Counted from the stretch's first letter, positions 51,990 through 62,758 are shown. The stretch is 64,000 nt of DNA from Fructilactobacillus fructivorans (GCF_001434095.1 NZ_AZDS01000002.1:62001-126000); one strand, 5' to 3'. The notes: a model not told the origin generated them from the sequence alone. Program-made: numbers and translations.

Positions 51990-54900
51990 ATGTACGTGGA
52001 TTCAAAAAAACATTTTAAGATGTATAAAGCCGGAAAGAAGTGGATGGTAGCGGCCATTGTCACCGCATTTACCGTTGGCGGACTAACCATTGGGGTTAAT
52101 GCGGATACGATGGTTTCGTCCAATTCCTCATCCGACGTGTCAACAAGTGAACAATCGCAACAGACTACATATACGGCTTCTACGAAGAATGCCAATGCGG
52201 AAAACGATCAATCTCATAGTGTTACGTCGTCAGGTGATTTCAATCAAACGACGAAGCGGGATACTTCAAAGCCGGGCGATCAATCACCAGGTGCGAAATC
52301 ACAGAACCAAGATGATGATCAATCGAACCAACCGGTATCGAAATCGCAGCCAGATCAAAAGCAGAGTAACGATCAATCCAGTCAAACTAAAGCAGGTCAA
52401 GACAAAACTGTTGGACAAAAAAACGATTCAGTAAAAGATGAAAATAATACTAATAGTTCTAATCATCAGTCCAATCAGGAAGACAAGCAATCGTCTGATC
52501 AGAATGACTCTAGTAAAGTTAATCCAAATCAAAAACAAGGTCAGGTCCCACAAACTAACCAGAGCAACTCTGATGATAAGACCGCTTCTCAAAATGATCA
52601 ACCGAAAAGAAAAACTCAGGATAAATCAGTTAAATCTGATCCCCAGTCAGCCACTAATCAACCGGTTTCTGGGCAAAAAAATAATAATACCCAATTAGCC
52701 AGTGAAAATACCAATAGTAATTTGCCAAGGGGAATAAAGATTACCAGTAATCAAGTTAGTGCTCCATCGAACAACGACTTTAATCAATTTGGCAATTTAG
52801 ATATTAGTAATAACGTTTCGGTCACAGACGCAAACGCCACCATTAATCCGGGTGACAAAATCGGGTTTAACATCGCTCATAGTGCCGATTCTAATGGTAA
52901 TGGCATGATGAAGAAGGTCATTAATTGGAATCGAGTTGCCATGACGGGTGGTACTGACTATGGCCATTTAGAAGTCAATGGCGATACCGGTCAGGTCTTT
53001 TATGTTTTTGATAAAACCGTTCAGCTCACAACAAGTGGATTTGAATTCAATTTAAACGTGCCATTTCAAGCTGATTCAAGTGTGCCACGTGTTGCCACTA
53101 ACTATTCCTCTGATTTTCAGCAAGGCAACACGACTTATCAACTAGGTAATTTTTCTTATGGTTACACGGTTTCTTCCAATCTATCAGCGCCAAACCAAGC
53201 TCAAGCACCTGGCTTAAGAGCCGGACAGGATGGAAGTGGCGACTATGCGGGCGTTTCAACATATGATGGGCCCAATGCGAATAATCCGGTTGCAGGTTCC
53301 GATCATGCGCATTCGATCTTTGATCCCAGTAAGGGTGACCAACCCAGTTTTACCAACGTTTTGTATCCTAATACTGATCCAGATAGTAATCTCAATAATC
53401 TAACTGGCAGAACGTGGACCGTTGATGTTAAGGGAAATAAAGCTTCTTTTGACCTAAATGGTTTACGGTTTGGGATTCCACAAGCTAACCTTCCCTCATC
53501 AGTAGCATGGGCCGGAAAGTACGCTGGTCAATGGATTACGTTAGGTCAACTGAGACAAGTTTTACCTGGTATGCAGGTTCAAATGAATCAAATTAGTTCG
53601 GATAACGCACGGTTAGCACTCATCTTTCCCAATGATGTTGGAATCCAGGATCTACAATTCACGGGTAATTTAGTTGCCCCAGACGTTGGTGGCACTTATT
53701 CAGTCAACTTTGGCTACCACGATGATCAGGGAACCCATTTCGATAATATTCCCATGACACTCACCTATCGAACTAGTAAGCAACATGGCTTTTTCCCGTC
53801 CATTGCGGCCAGTGACAAGTCCCTTAATGCCGACACCTTTGACGTTAACAATTTAAATCGTTACTTGTTAGATGGAACGAATGTTCAGGATAGTACTAAT
53901 AATGATAAGTTGAAAATTTCTGATGATTCATACTTAAGAAATGCGTTGATTGAACATCAGGCTGGGACTTATAACGTTACATACGAAACGACCAATTCAC
54001 TTGGTCTAACAAGTTATCAAACGGTTAGTGTGACGGTTGCCGTCAGTCAGAATGTCACGGATTCAACGACGGGGACTACCACCATCCATTACAATAATAA
54101 TAATTGTAACCAGGTTGCTCCTGACAAAGTCATTAACGCCCATTTCACGCGGACGGGTAAAAGAGATCCTTTAACAAACAATGTTACTTGGGATGACTGG
54201 GATAGTGATGATAGTGGCTATGACATCACTCCTCCGACCGTGAAGTTTATGACTCCGAATAAGATTCATGTTAGTGGGGATGTCGTGGCGAACGAACATA
54301 ATTTCGAGACGGTTGTTTATTCTGGCATGACGAAATTGGTAACCGATGAAGGACGGGGCCAAAGGAAAATTTATTACGTTGATAGGAACGGTAAGGAAAT
54401 TGCTCCAAGTAAGACCGTAACGGCCGATTTTACTCGAACTGGCCTTAAAGATCTCTTGCTTAACGAAATTATGTGGAACAATTGGACTAGTAATGATAAT
54501 CACTATGACGTTAGTTTGCCCGCCATTGATGGCATGGCATCTGGTAAAGATGGCGTTAGCGGAACGATCACATTGAATGAAAATGATACTGATAATGTGA
54601 TTTATACCGATAATACCGAACCAGTAAGTGATCATGCTACGGCTCAAAGGACCATTCATTACGTTGATAGTAATGGCAATGAGATTGCTCCAAGTAAGAT
54701 CGTAACGGCCAACTTCATTCGTACTGGAACGAAGAATCTGCGAACCGATGACATCGCATGGAACAATTGGACCAGTAATAATGATCGTTATGATATTAAT
54801 TCAGCAACCGTTGACAACATGACGCCTGGTCAACAACGCATAAGTGGTGTGCTGACTCCTGGTGAGAGAAATTCAGAAAACGTGATTTATTCTGATAATA

Positions 54901-56219
54901 CGAAACAGATCACTGATGAAACAACTGGACAAAAGGTAATTCGTTATGTCGATCGCGATGGCAAGAAGGTTGCTCCAAGCAAAACCATGACGGCCGACTT
55001 TACCAGAACAGGTATTAAAGATCTAAGGACTGGAGATGTCACATGGAATAAGTGGAATAGTAATCACTACAATGCAACCTCTCCATCTGTTGATAACATG
55101 ACACCAAGTCAGTCGCAAATTAGTGGGACGTTGTCTCCGAATGAAAATGATTCCGAAAATGTGGTTTATACCGATAATACTGAACCAGTGAATGACCAAA
55201 CAACTGGTCGGAAGACGATTCATTATGTCGATCACGATGGCAAGAAAGTTGCCTCAAGTAAAACAATTACTACCAATTTCCATCGAACTGGTATAAAGGA
55301 TATGAGAAGTGGAAATATCACGTGGAACAACTGGATTGATAATGACAACCATTATAATGTTACTTCGCCGGCAGTCGACAATATGACTCCTAACGAGCAA
55401 CATGTTTGTGGAACGATCGCTTTAAATGAAAATGACTCCGAAAAGGTTGTTTATACCGATAATACAAAGCAAATTACCAATAAAGTTGGTGGTCAAAAGG
55501 TTATTCGTTACGTCAATGGTAATGGTAAAGAAGTTGTTCCAAGTAAGACCGTAACGGCCAACTTCATTCGAACTGGAACGAAGGATTTGCGAACCAATAA
55601 CATCACGTGGAACGATTGGAACAGTGAGAATGCTCGCTATGATGTTACTTCGCCAGCAGTCGACAGCATGACGCCTGATAAAAAACGGATTAGTGGGACG
55701 TTGATGCCAAACGAAAGTAGTTCAGAAAACGTGATTTATACCAAGAATCATTCTAAAGAAACTAAAACGACCCTAGCTCATCCAGCTAATGGTGATAGTA
55801 GCGACCCCATTCCAAGTCAAAACAATCATCATGATAATTTCACTCCAAATAAAAATAAGAATAATCATTCCATGAATTTTGGTGGTAAGAAACAAAGTCC
55901 AATTGCTTCAAAGTTTGATAAATCCAACGAAGGTTTTGTTAATAAAATTACGGAACTCCATACGCCACGGATCGTTCATCCTGATCAAATCCGTCAACAA
56001 AAGCGAGTTTCTCAGGTACCCCTTAAAGTAACGACCCAATCAAACCGAGAAGAAAAGACGGCAAAACCTAATCAAGTTATCCGTAAGAACAAAGCCCAGT
56101 TGCCACAAACTGGCCAAAATTCCGATAACTTCTTAAGTATTATTGGGACAATGTTGCTGTCACTACTTGGTTTTATTGGATTAGAAAAATGGTTTAGAGA
56201 CCGAAAAGAAACCAAGTAA
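51990..56219 (+). CDS. LPQTG adhesin with six MucBP-like repeats (1409 aa)
   Basis: Start ATG at 51990 after AGGGGGG. KHFKMYKAGKKWMVAA is a KxYKxGKxW signal, cleaved near VNADT. About 40-232: Gln/Asp/Ser/Asn-rich disordered region. About 233-600: a large beta-rich adhesin region shared with the next protein. About 600-685: Ig-like domain. About 688-1252: six MucBP-like repeats, five of 95 residues and one of 93. Then a Lys/Gln-rich wall region and LPQTG near 1371. Should bind mucus or a host/plant glycan. Repeat 1 has HYNNNNCNQ where others have HYVDxxG. Confidence 0.9.
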   Translation: MYVDSKKHFKMYKAGKKWMVAAIVTAFTVGGLTIGVNADTMVSSNSSSDVSTSEQSQQTTYTASTKNANAENDQSHSVTSSGDFNQTTKRDTSKPGDQSPGAKSQNQDDDQSNQPVSKSQPDQKQSNDQSSQTKAGQDKTVGQKNDSVKDENNTNSSNHQSNQEDKQSSDQNDSSKVNPNQKQGQVPQTNQSNSDDKTASQNDQPKRKTQDKSVKSDPQSATNQPVSGQKNNNTQLASENTNSNLPRGIKITSNQVSAPSNNDFNQFGNLDISNNVSVTDANATINPGDKIGFNIAHSADSNGNGMMKKVINWNRVAMTGGTDYGHLEVNGDTGQVFYVFDKTVQLTTSGFEFNLNVPFQADSSVPRVATNYSSDFQQGNTTYQLGNFSYGYTVSSNLSAPNQAQAPGLRAGQDGSGDYAGVSTYDGPNANNPVAGSDHAHSIFDPSKGDQPSFTNVLYPNTDPDSNLNNLTGRTWTVDVKGNKASFDLNGLRFGIPQANLPSSVAWAGKYAGQWITLGQLRQVLPGMQVQMNQISSDNARLALIFPNDVGIQDLQFTGNLVAPDVGGTYSVNFGYHDDQGTHFDNIPMTLTYRTSKQHGFFPSIAASDKSLNADTFDVNNLNRYLLDGTNVQDSTNNDKLKISDDSYLRNALIEHQAGTYNVTYETTNSLGLTSYQTVSVTVAVSQNVTDSTTGTTTIHYNNNNCNQVAPDKVINAHFTRTGKRDPLTNNVTWDDWDSDDSGYDITPPTVKFMTPNKIHVSGDVVANEHNFETVVYSGMTKLVTDEGRGQRKIYYVDRNGKEIAPSKTVTADFTRTGLKDLLLNEIMWNNWTSNDNHYDVSLPAIDGMASGKDGVSGTITLNENDTDNVIYTDNTEPVSDHATAQRTIHYVDSNGNEIAPSKIVTANFIRTGTKNLRTDDIAWNNWTSNNDRYDINSATVDNMTPGQQRISGVLTPGERNSENVIYSDNTKQITDETTGQKVIRYVDRDGKKVAPSKTMTADFTRTGIKDLRTGDVTWNKWNSNHYNATSPSVDNMTPSQSQISGTLSPNENDSENVVYTDNTEPVNDQTTGRKTIHYVDHDGKKVASSKTITTNFHRTGIKDMRSGNITWNNWIDNDNHYNVTSPAVDNMTPNEQHVCGTIALNENDSEKVVYTDNTKQITNKVGGQKVIRYVNGNGKEVVPSKTVTANFIRTGTKDLRTNNITWNDWNSENARYDVTSPAVDSMTPDKKRISGTLMPNESSSENVIYTKNHSKETKTTLAHPANGDSSDPIPSQNNHHDNFTPNKNKNNHSMNFGGKKQSPIASKFDKSNEGFVNKITELHTPRIVHPDQIRQQKRVSQVPLKVTTQSNREEKTAKPNQVIRKNKAQLPQTGQNSDNFLSIIGTMLLSLLGFIGLEKWFRDRKETK
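54054..55745 (+). repeat. Six tandem 285-bp MucBP-like repeats
   Basis: Units begin at 54054, 54339, 54624, 54909, 55188 and 55473 (V/I-T/S/N-D-x-x-x-G/A-Q motif, then IxYVDxxGKxVAPSKT). Spacing 285 bases except one of 279 and a shorter last unit. Confidence 0.85.
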
Positions 56220-56254
56220 GCATGTAATTAAAAATATGAGAGTTTCATAAGGTT

Positions 56255-56293
56255 AGAGGTCAACATCTACGTAGGGTGTTGGTCTCATTTTTA
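56255..56293 (+). terminator. Probable terminator
   Basis: GAGGTCAACAT.../...GTGTTGGTCTC imperfect stem followed by a T run. Confidence 0.65.
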
Positions 56294-56475
56294 TAATTTA
56301 TTAATAAAAAAATAAATTGTTTAAAGCCAAATCATGATATACTAAACGTTCTAAATTAATTTATATAATTATTTTTTTATATGATTAAGATGATTGAATT
56401 ATTAGATGACTAAATTTATAATATAACCTCACTAGGAGATCAGAAGCATGATTGTGAGAGTAAAGGGGGATTTCT

Positions 56476-59400
56476 ATGTACATGGATTCAAAGAAACGTT
56501 TTAAGATGTATAAAGCTGGGAAGAAGTGGATGGTGGCAGCCATCGTCACCTCATTTACCATTGGCGGATTAACCATTGGGGCGAGCGCTGATACGACGGT
56601 TCCATCGAGTGCGTCGAACGCTGCAGCGGGTGAAAAGACCCAAGAAACGACTGGATCAAATTCAAATCAGTCAGCGGATTCTACCGGAGACCAATCTCAA
56701 GATGCTTCGGCTACCAGTAGTACTAGCCAAACTGATCATCACGACCAGGATCAATCAGATGATTCGTCTAAAGCGGCTGATCAGGCAACCCAACCAACCT
56801 CGAAATCACAATCAGAATCGCAGGCGGAACCAAAGAATCAGACTGATCAATCAGATCATCAGACCCAACAACCGTCCACTCAGACTTCAAGTGCGGATCA
56901 GGCCAAGGATAAGAATGCGCAATCCGACCAAGCTAATCATCAATCAGCTAATGATGAAAATCATCAAGCTCAACCAACCGATTCGCAGGTAGATGACGCA
57001 AGTCGTTCTAATCAGAATACCCAAAAGCAACAGGCATCTGATGAAAAGCAGTCCGAGACGGCTAAAAAGGATGATCAATCGACTCATCAGACCGACGTCA
57101 ACTCGCAACCAGATCAGACCAAGCCGAAGGAACAGACTGATTCATCTGATCAAAAGCAGCCTACTGACCAACCAGATCAAGGACAAAAACAGGCAACTAA
57201 CAATACCAAACTAGCTAGTGAAGATTCTAATAATAGCTTACCAAAGGGACTTTCCATTACGAGTGACCAAATTAGTGCCCCATCTAGCAACAATTTTAAC
57301 CAGTTTGGAACCATGGTCATCAGCAATCATGTTGCGGTTAATGATGCTGACGTCACGATTAATCCCGGTGACCGGATCGTTTTTAACATTGCGAATAGTT
57401 CAGACGCTGGTAGTGACGCTTTGATGAAGAAGGTTATTAATTGGAATCGGGTTTCTATGACCGGTGGCACTGACTATGGTCACTTAGAGGTGAACGCTAA
57501 TGGTGGACAGGCTTACTACGTTTTTGATAAGACGATTCGTTTAACAACCGGGATGTTTTCCTTTACTTTGAACGTTCCGTTTCAATCTGATCCCAGTGTG
57601 CAACTGGCAGGGGTTAATTTCTCCTCTGAATTTCAGCAAGAAAACGTGACTTATCCACTAGATCAATTCTATTATGGTTACGTGGCTTCCTCTAACATTC
57701 CCTCACCTGGCCGAGTTCAAGCCCCTGGATTAAGAGCCGGATTAGGTGGAAATGAGTATGCCGGGGTTACTTCATATGACGGCTCGACCGCTAATAATCC
57801 AATTGCAGAGAGTAATGGAACTGCGATGTTTGATCCCACACGGGGTGATCATCCCAGCTTTACCAATGTTTTGTATCCCAATGCTGATCCAGATGGAAAC
57901 CTCAATAATTTGACTAACAGAACCTGGACCGTCGACATCAAGGGAAATGGAGCTTCCTTTGATCTAAGTGGTCTACGTTTCGGCATCCCACGTGCTGGTC
58001 TGCCGTACTCGGTATCGTGGGCTGGTGATTACGCTGGTCAATGGATTACGTTAGACCAGTTGAAACAAGTTTTACCTGGAATTCAGGTGCAAATGGACCA
58101 AATCAATTCCAATGACGCCCGATTGTCATTGATTTTTCCCAATGGAGTTGGAATCCAGTACCTCCAATTTACAGGTAACTTCGTCGCACCCGATGTCAGC
58201 GGTAAGTATGCGGTTAACTTCGGCTACCATGATGATCAGGGCACTAATTCAAACAACAGTATTGATATGAATCTCGCTTATCAAATTAACAATGAACACG
58301 GCTTCTTCCCGACCATTTCGGCCAGTGATAAGTCCCTGAATGCCGACACCTTTGATATTAATAACCTCGACCACTATTTATTAGATGGGACGAGCGTGAA
58401 TGATGTGCAGGACGGAGCTAACAAGGACGCAATTAAGGTCTCTGATGATGCCGCTCTAAGAAACGCGATCATTAATCATCAAGCTGGAACTTATACCGTG
58501 ACTTATCAGACGACCAACTCTCTTGGATTGACGAGTTATAAGTCAATTAGTGTGACGGTTTATGTGAGCCAAGATGTGACTGATTCAACGACGGGCACTA
58601 CTACCATTCATTATGTTGATCAAAATGGCAAGGAAGTGGCTCCTGATAGGGAGATTAAGGCTCATTTCACGCGAACCGGTAAACGGGACCCCTTAACGAA
58701 CGACGTATCTTGGGGTGACTGGGATAGCGATGATAGTGGTTATAACATTACTTCTCCAACAATTGCCGATATGACACCAAATATGATTCACGTTAGTGGT
58801 AATGTTCTTCCTGATGAAAATAATTCAGTGACAGTGGTTTACTCTAATAACACGGAGCAGGTCTCTGATCAAGCAACCGGTCAAAAGAAGATTCGTTACG
58901 TTGATCAAGATGGCAATAAGGTTGCTTCAAGTAAAACAATCACGGCTCATTTTACGCGAACCGGTACTAGAGACGTTAAGACGGGTGACATTACCTGGGG
59001 TGATTGGACTAGTGATGATACGCATTACGACGTTGCCTCTCCAGAAATTGATAACATGACCCCCGATAAGAGTCAGGTTAGCGGAACGATCACAATGAAC
59101 GAAAATGATTCGGAAAACGTGGTTTACACCGATAACACGGAACAGGTTAATGATGAAACGACTGGTCAGAAAACCATTAATTATGTCGATCATGACGGTA
59201 ATGAAGTCGCTCCAAGTAAGACGGTCATCGCCCACTTTACGCGGACTGGAACTAAGAACATGCGAACTGGTAATGTCACATGGAATGATTGGACCAGCAA
59301 TGACAACCATTATCAGATTACTGTTCCAGTAGTTGATAACATGACTCCAGATAAGCAGCAGGTAAGTGGGACGTTGACGCCCGATGAAAATGAGACCGAA

Positions 59401-60192
59401 GATGTGGTTTATTCAAACAACACGGAACAGGTCACTGATCAAACAACTGGTCAGACGACCATTAATTATGTCGATTCTGACGGCAAAGAAGTTGCTCCAA
59501 GTAAGACGGTAACCGCTCACTTCACCCGAACCGGAACCAAAGATTTAAGAACGGGGAAGATCGAGTGGAACGGCTGGACCAGTAATGACAACCACTATGA
59601 GATTACGTCACCGACAATCGCCAACATGACGCCTGATAAGCAACGGGTAAGTGGCACTTTGGTACCTAATGAGGATAACGTTGAAAACGTCGTTTACTCT
59701 AAGAATGAACCCGAAGCAACCAAGCCAACGCCCAATGAAAACGGATCACATCCATCGACCCCTGATCATCAAAATGGTGGTAACGGTGGGAATGAATCAA
59801 ATTCAGGTGAGAATCAGAACTCCAATAGTAATAGGTCCACTTCTAACGAGAATGGAAACAATCAGGATGTGACATCTGGAGAAAATTCAAATTCAAGTTC
59901 TTCTAATAGCATGAAACCAGGGGAAAATTCCAAGCCGTCAACGGAATCATCTACTAATGAACAGCAGCCTAGTGAAAGTGCCCCAAGGATTCCCGCTGAA
60001 TCGACGCAACAGCCAAGACCAAAGGGAACGGTTGTAAATTCCAATCAGGCAAAAACCAGTAAAAAGAATCAGCTTCCACAGACTGGTGAAAGAAGTCACT
60101 CTATTTTAGTCGCAGTCGGAGGACTCCTATTGGCTCTTGCTGGAATGCTCGGATTAGGTCATTGGATTAAAAGACGAAAAAAGTCGCAATAA
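56476..60192 (+). CDS. LPQTG adhesin with four MucBP-like repeats (1238 aa)
   Basis: AAAGGGGG precedes the ATG. KRFKMYKAGKKWMVAA signal, then a Gln/Asp/Ser-rich region (about 40-248), the beta-rich adhesin region (about 249-608), an Ig-like domain (about 608-696), four 95-residue MucBP-like repeats (about 700-1076), an Asn/Ser-rich wall region and LPQTG near 1200 with a hydrophobic helix and KRRKK tail. Clearly a paralogue of the protein encoded just upstream; adhesin and Ig regions align almost end to end. Likely made by tandem duplication, then repeat-number change. Confidence 0.9.
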   Translation: MYMDSKKRFKMYKAGKKWMVAAIVTSFTIGGLTIGASADTTVPSSASNAAAGEKTQETTGSNSNQSADSTGDQSQDASATSSTSQTDHHDQDQSDDSSKAADQATQPTSKSQSESQAEPKNQTDQSDHQTQQPSTQTSSADQAKDKNAQSDQANHQSANDENHQAQPTDSQVDDASRSNQNTQKQQASDEKQSETAKKDDQSTHQTDVNSQPDQTKPKEQTDSSDQKQPTDQPDQGQKQATNNTKLASEDSNNSLPKGLSITSDQISAPSSNNFNQFGTMVISNHVAVNDADVTINPGDRIVFNIANSSDAGSDALMKKVINWNRVSMTGGTDYGHLEVNANGGQAYYVFDKTIRLTTGMFSFTLNVPFQSDPSVQLAGVNFSSEFQQENVTYPLDQFYYGYVASSNIPSPGRVQAPGLRAGLGGNEYAGVTSYDGSTANNPIAESNGTAMFDPTRGDHPSFTNVLYPNADPDGNLNNLTNRTWTVDIKGNGASFDLSGLRFGIPRAGLPYSVSWAGDYAGQWITLDQLKQVLPGIQVQMDQINSNDARLSLIFPNGVGIQYLQFTGNFVAPDVSGKYAVNFGYHDDQGTNSNNSIDMNLAYQINNEHGFFPTISASDKSLNADTFDINNLDHYLLDGTSVNDVQDGANKDAIKVSDDAALRNAIINHQAGTYTVTYQTTNSLGLTSYKSISVTVYVSQDVTDSTTGTTTIHYVDQNGKEVAPDREIKAHFTRTGKRDPLTNDVSWGDWDSDDSGYNITSPTIADMTPNMIHVSGNVLPDENNSVTVVYSNNTEQVSDQATGQKKIRYVDQDGNKVASSKTITAHFTRTGTRDVKTGDITWGDWTSDDTHYDVASPEIDNMTPDKSQVSGTITMNENDSENVVYTDNTEQVNDETTGQKTINYVDHDGNEVAPSKTVIAHFTRTGTKNMRTGNVTWNDWTSNDNHYQITVPVVDNMTPDKQQVSGTLTPDENETEDVVYSNNTEQVTDQTTGQTTINYVDSDGKEVAPSKTVTAHFTRTGTKDLRTGKIEWNGWTSNDNHYEITSPTIANMTPDKQRVSGTLVPNEDNVENVVYSKNEPEATKPTPNENGSHPSTPDHQNGGNGGNESNSGENQNSNSNRSTSNENGNNQDVTSGENSNSSSSNSMKPGENSKPSTESSTNEQQPSESAPRIPAESTQQPRPKGTVVNSNQAKTSKKNQLPQTGERSHSILVAVGGLLLALAGMLGLGHWIKRRKKSQ
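58576..59705 (+). repeat. Four tandem 285-bp MucBP-like repeats
   Basis: Units begin at 58576, 58861, 59146 and 59431, exactly 285 bases apart, each with a TTGQ(K/T)xIxYVD opening except the first (TTGTTTIHYVD). Confidence 0.9.
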
Positions 60193-60221
60193 ACAGTTAA
60201 ATTGAATAAAATCATCTAAAA

Positions 60222-60257
60222 TGACCAATGTCGAATAAGTCGATGTTGGTCTTTTTT
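60222..60257 (+). terminator. Rho-independent terminator
   Basis: GACCAATGTCGA/TCGATGTTGGTC stem with six Ts after the adhesin gene. Confidence 0.8.
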
Positions 60258-60685
60258 GTGCTGATTTTCGTGAAAATAAAAAATTTTTGAAAAAATATTT
60301 TGTGAATTTTACTTACTTAAAACGGGCGGAAACGGTTAAGGATAGGTTAATTGCAGGCAATAGAGTAAAGTACATGCTACTAGACTTAATTAATTAATTT
60401 AGAACTGCTCTTTTAATATATCCAGTCTAATTGCCGCGAGATTAGGATATAAAATGATTAGTTTTTTTAGATTGAAATCCCAATATCGAAAATTCGATAA
60501 GGGTCATGTGAAACTAGACTTTTTCCAGTCTTTTAACATATTAATTATTATTTTATAAAACCTCTTTATTAGTATGATTTCCACAAATTGTGAAGAATGT
60601 TCATGGGTTGAACGCTGCCGTTATCATGTTTACAATGTTAATTGTGAATATATAAACACCATTTTAAGCGGAAGGTCAAAGTAAG
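60258..60685. other. Non-coding interval before the truncated LPQTG gene
   Basis: No gene or signal-peptide coding sequence in about 430 AT-rich bases. A short inverted repeat, AGACTTTTTCCAGTCT, lies near 60517-60532. Nothing else was seen. The missing 5' part of the next gene is not here. Confidence 0.4.
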
Positions 60686-61297
60686 TTGGATATGACTACT
60701 GAATCAAACCAAAATGACACAAATCAAATGACTAACCAAACTAATCAAGTAAAAACTGAACAAGATCAAGCTGCAAATGCTTACCAGAAGCAAAATGAAC
60801 AAGCTAATAATCAACATGCAGTGGTGAATGAGGCAGATAATTCAAGTAACAATGGTAACCATTCAATTACACCAAATTACAATGGCGGTACTCCAGTTGC
60901 TCCTAAGCAACCTGTAACACCAAAGCAACCGTCAAATAATGGTGGATTTTCCATTGTTCCAAGTAATAACGGACAAAACGTTCCAGAGACGCCAAAGATG
61001 GCTGCTAAGCCAAAATTTCTAACTAACAATGGTGGTACTTCAGTTGCGCCCACTCCAAATGGCCACAAAGAAGTTGCGGTTACTAAGAAGTCCTCTAATC
61101 AGATGATTTCTGAACCGCAGAGTAAGCGAGCCATTCACAAAGTGACAAATTCACCACAAAGTAACATTAAGAAGAGCAAGAAAATTTTGCCACAAACTGG
61201 TGAAAAGAATTCAGTCATCTTAGAGTTGATGGGACTGGGCTTTATTGCATCTGCTGCCGCTCTAGTTCTTCATGATTTAGAACATCGTATTAAATAA
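60686..61297 (+). pseudogene. C-terminal remnant of an LPQTG surface protein (203 codons)
   Basis: No signal peptide. Gln/Asn/Pro-rich wall-spanning sequence (NHSITPNYNGGTPVAPKQPVTPKQP...) and an anchor ILPQTGEKNSVILELMGLGFIASAAALVLHDLEHRIK that closely matches the end of the 903-aa protein at 41795-44506 (also NVPETPK...AAKP). It is a deletion derivative of a paralogue. The start is a TTG at 60686 after GGTCAAAG, so translation, if any, would give a cytoplasmic peptide. Confidence 0.75.
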
Positions 61298-61320
61298 CCG
61301 CAATTAAATTAATCGTTACG

Positions 61321-61351
61321 AAAACCACTACCTTATGATAGTGGCTTTTAT
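61321..61351 (+). terminator. Rho-independent terminator
   Basis: AAAACCACTA/TAGTGGCTTTT stem after the surface-protein remnant. Confidence 0.8.
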
Positions 61352-61568
61352 TTGTGAAAAATTACTTAAATAAGTTGAACAATAAAATAACACTATCTAT
61401 AATCTTAGAACAACTTGTTAAAGATTACTTAATTTACTGGTAAAAAAATAGGTGCTATAATCACACAAATTTAAAAAAGCGTCAATTTTAAGCGGATTAT
61501 TCACTTATGATTTTGAAAGAAACTGGAAGTCATAAAGAATATGGAATTTGATTAATTGGAGAACTGAC

Positions 61569-62687
61569 ATGAACAAAATATTATTATGTTCAAATTTCTT
61601 GGTTGATTTACTTTTTATGATGTTAACCACTTTATTGCCATTATTTATTTTTTCGTTAACAAACTCTTATTCGGATGTAGGGAAAATATTACTTGTTTTT
61701 ACAATAAGTGTATTAATTGTAAGATTTTCTGTATGGCATTCTGTGGGAAAAATAAAATTAAGGCTTTTACTTGGAACTATATCTTTTTGTACAACTTATG
61801 TAATTTTTTTGTTCTTCTTTAAAAGCTTTCTGCTTTATTATATTGGATCTATATCATTAGGAATAGGAATTGGATTAATTCCACCTATAATATTAAATCT
61901 TATAACCAACACGCAAAATGTTAAAACAAATGAAAAAAATATCGGTTTATACAATATAACCACGGCGGTATCATCTGCGATCGGACCAATGATTGCAGAA
62001 TTAATTTATCATACGTCTACTAAACTTCTACTTTTGAGTTGGGTAGTTTTGGCAATATCTTTATTATTATTAATTATAAAAGTAATATCTAACAAGAAAA
62101 TTAACATCACTGAGAATGTTTATACAGATAGTGCACCATTTAAATTTATATCTTTAAGATTGTTAGTTCTACTTTTGTTTTTAACTGCAATTTCCATTTC
62201 TTATGGAACAATAATAAGTTATTTACCAATTTATTTTAGCCATATTCATTTATCAGTAGGTATTTACTATTTCTTATTTTGGCTTTTTTATTCAATAGCT
62301 CAGGGATCACACTTTTTGAATTCAAATTGGAAATCTTTAAGCATTATATCTTTAGGAATGATTATTAGTATGGCAATTATTTCTTATAGTCACCAAAGCA
62401 TATTATCATATATTAGTGGTATTTTATTTGGATATTTATATGGATCAATTTTTAGAATATATTATTCAATAATGTCAAAAATAAAGAATCCAACTTCAAG
62501 GAATAATGGATATGGAATAGTAGGACTGATGTCGTATATTGGAGTTGGTATTTCACAGATATTTATTAGTCCATTTTTAAATTTTCCTATTAATAATATT
62601 TTCTTTTTAAGTAGTACATACTTAATTCCATTTTTCATATTGATGCCATTAATACTAGGAAGAAAACAACACGAAAAAACGAAATAA
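61569..62687 (+). CDS. MFS transporter (AT-rich)
   Basis: 372 residues from the ATG at 61569 (GGAG upstream). About 11-12 helices: MNKILLCSNFLVDLLFMMLTTLLPLFIF..., with GIGIGLIPPIILNL in the first half and GYGIVGLMSYIGVGISQ in the second. Pattern and size fit a short major facilitator, perhaps an exporter. Substrate unknown. Base composition is far more AT-rich than flanking genes, suggesting transfer. Confidence 0.75.
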   Translation: MNKILLCSNFLVDLLFMMLTTLLPLFIFSLTNSYSDVGKILLVFTISVLIVRFSVWHSVGKIKLRLLLGTISFCTTYVIFLFFFKSFLLYYIGSISLGIGIGLIPPIILNLITNTQNVKTNEKNIGLYNITTAVSSAIGPMIAELIYHTSTKLLLLSWVVLAISLLLLIIKVISNKKINITENVYTDSAPFKFISLRLLVLLLFLTAISISYGTIISYLPIYFSHIHLSVGIYYFLFWLFYSIAQGSHFLNSNWKSLSIISLGMIISMAIISYSHQSILSYISGILFGYLYGSIFRIYYSIMSKIKNPTSRNNGYGIVGLMSYIGVGISQIFISPFLNFPINNIFFLSSTYLIPFFILMPLILGRKQHEKTK

Positions 62688-62758
62688 CTTCCTTTTAGAA
62701 GAAGTAAATAACTGCAAAAAAAATACGTGAAATTTTCCACCAAAATCTAAATTAGGGC

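Noticed and set aside
54171-55235. Long minus-strand open frames opposite the MucBP repeats
   Set aside because: They recur with the repeat period and are antisense shadows of the coding repeats.
56576-57214. Arg/Asn/Gln-rich frames overlapping the N-terminal regions of the adhesins
   Set aside because: Shifted readings of the low-complexity Gln/Asp/Ser-rich segment; no ribosome sites.
54054-59705. CRISPR array
   Set aside because: The regular repeats are in-frame protein repeats of 285 bases; no short repeat-spacer pattern exists in the window.
60320-60350. cre-like GGCGGAAACGGTTAAG
   Set aside because: Deviates from the cre consensus at fixed positions and is not near an intact promoter.
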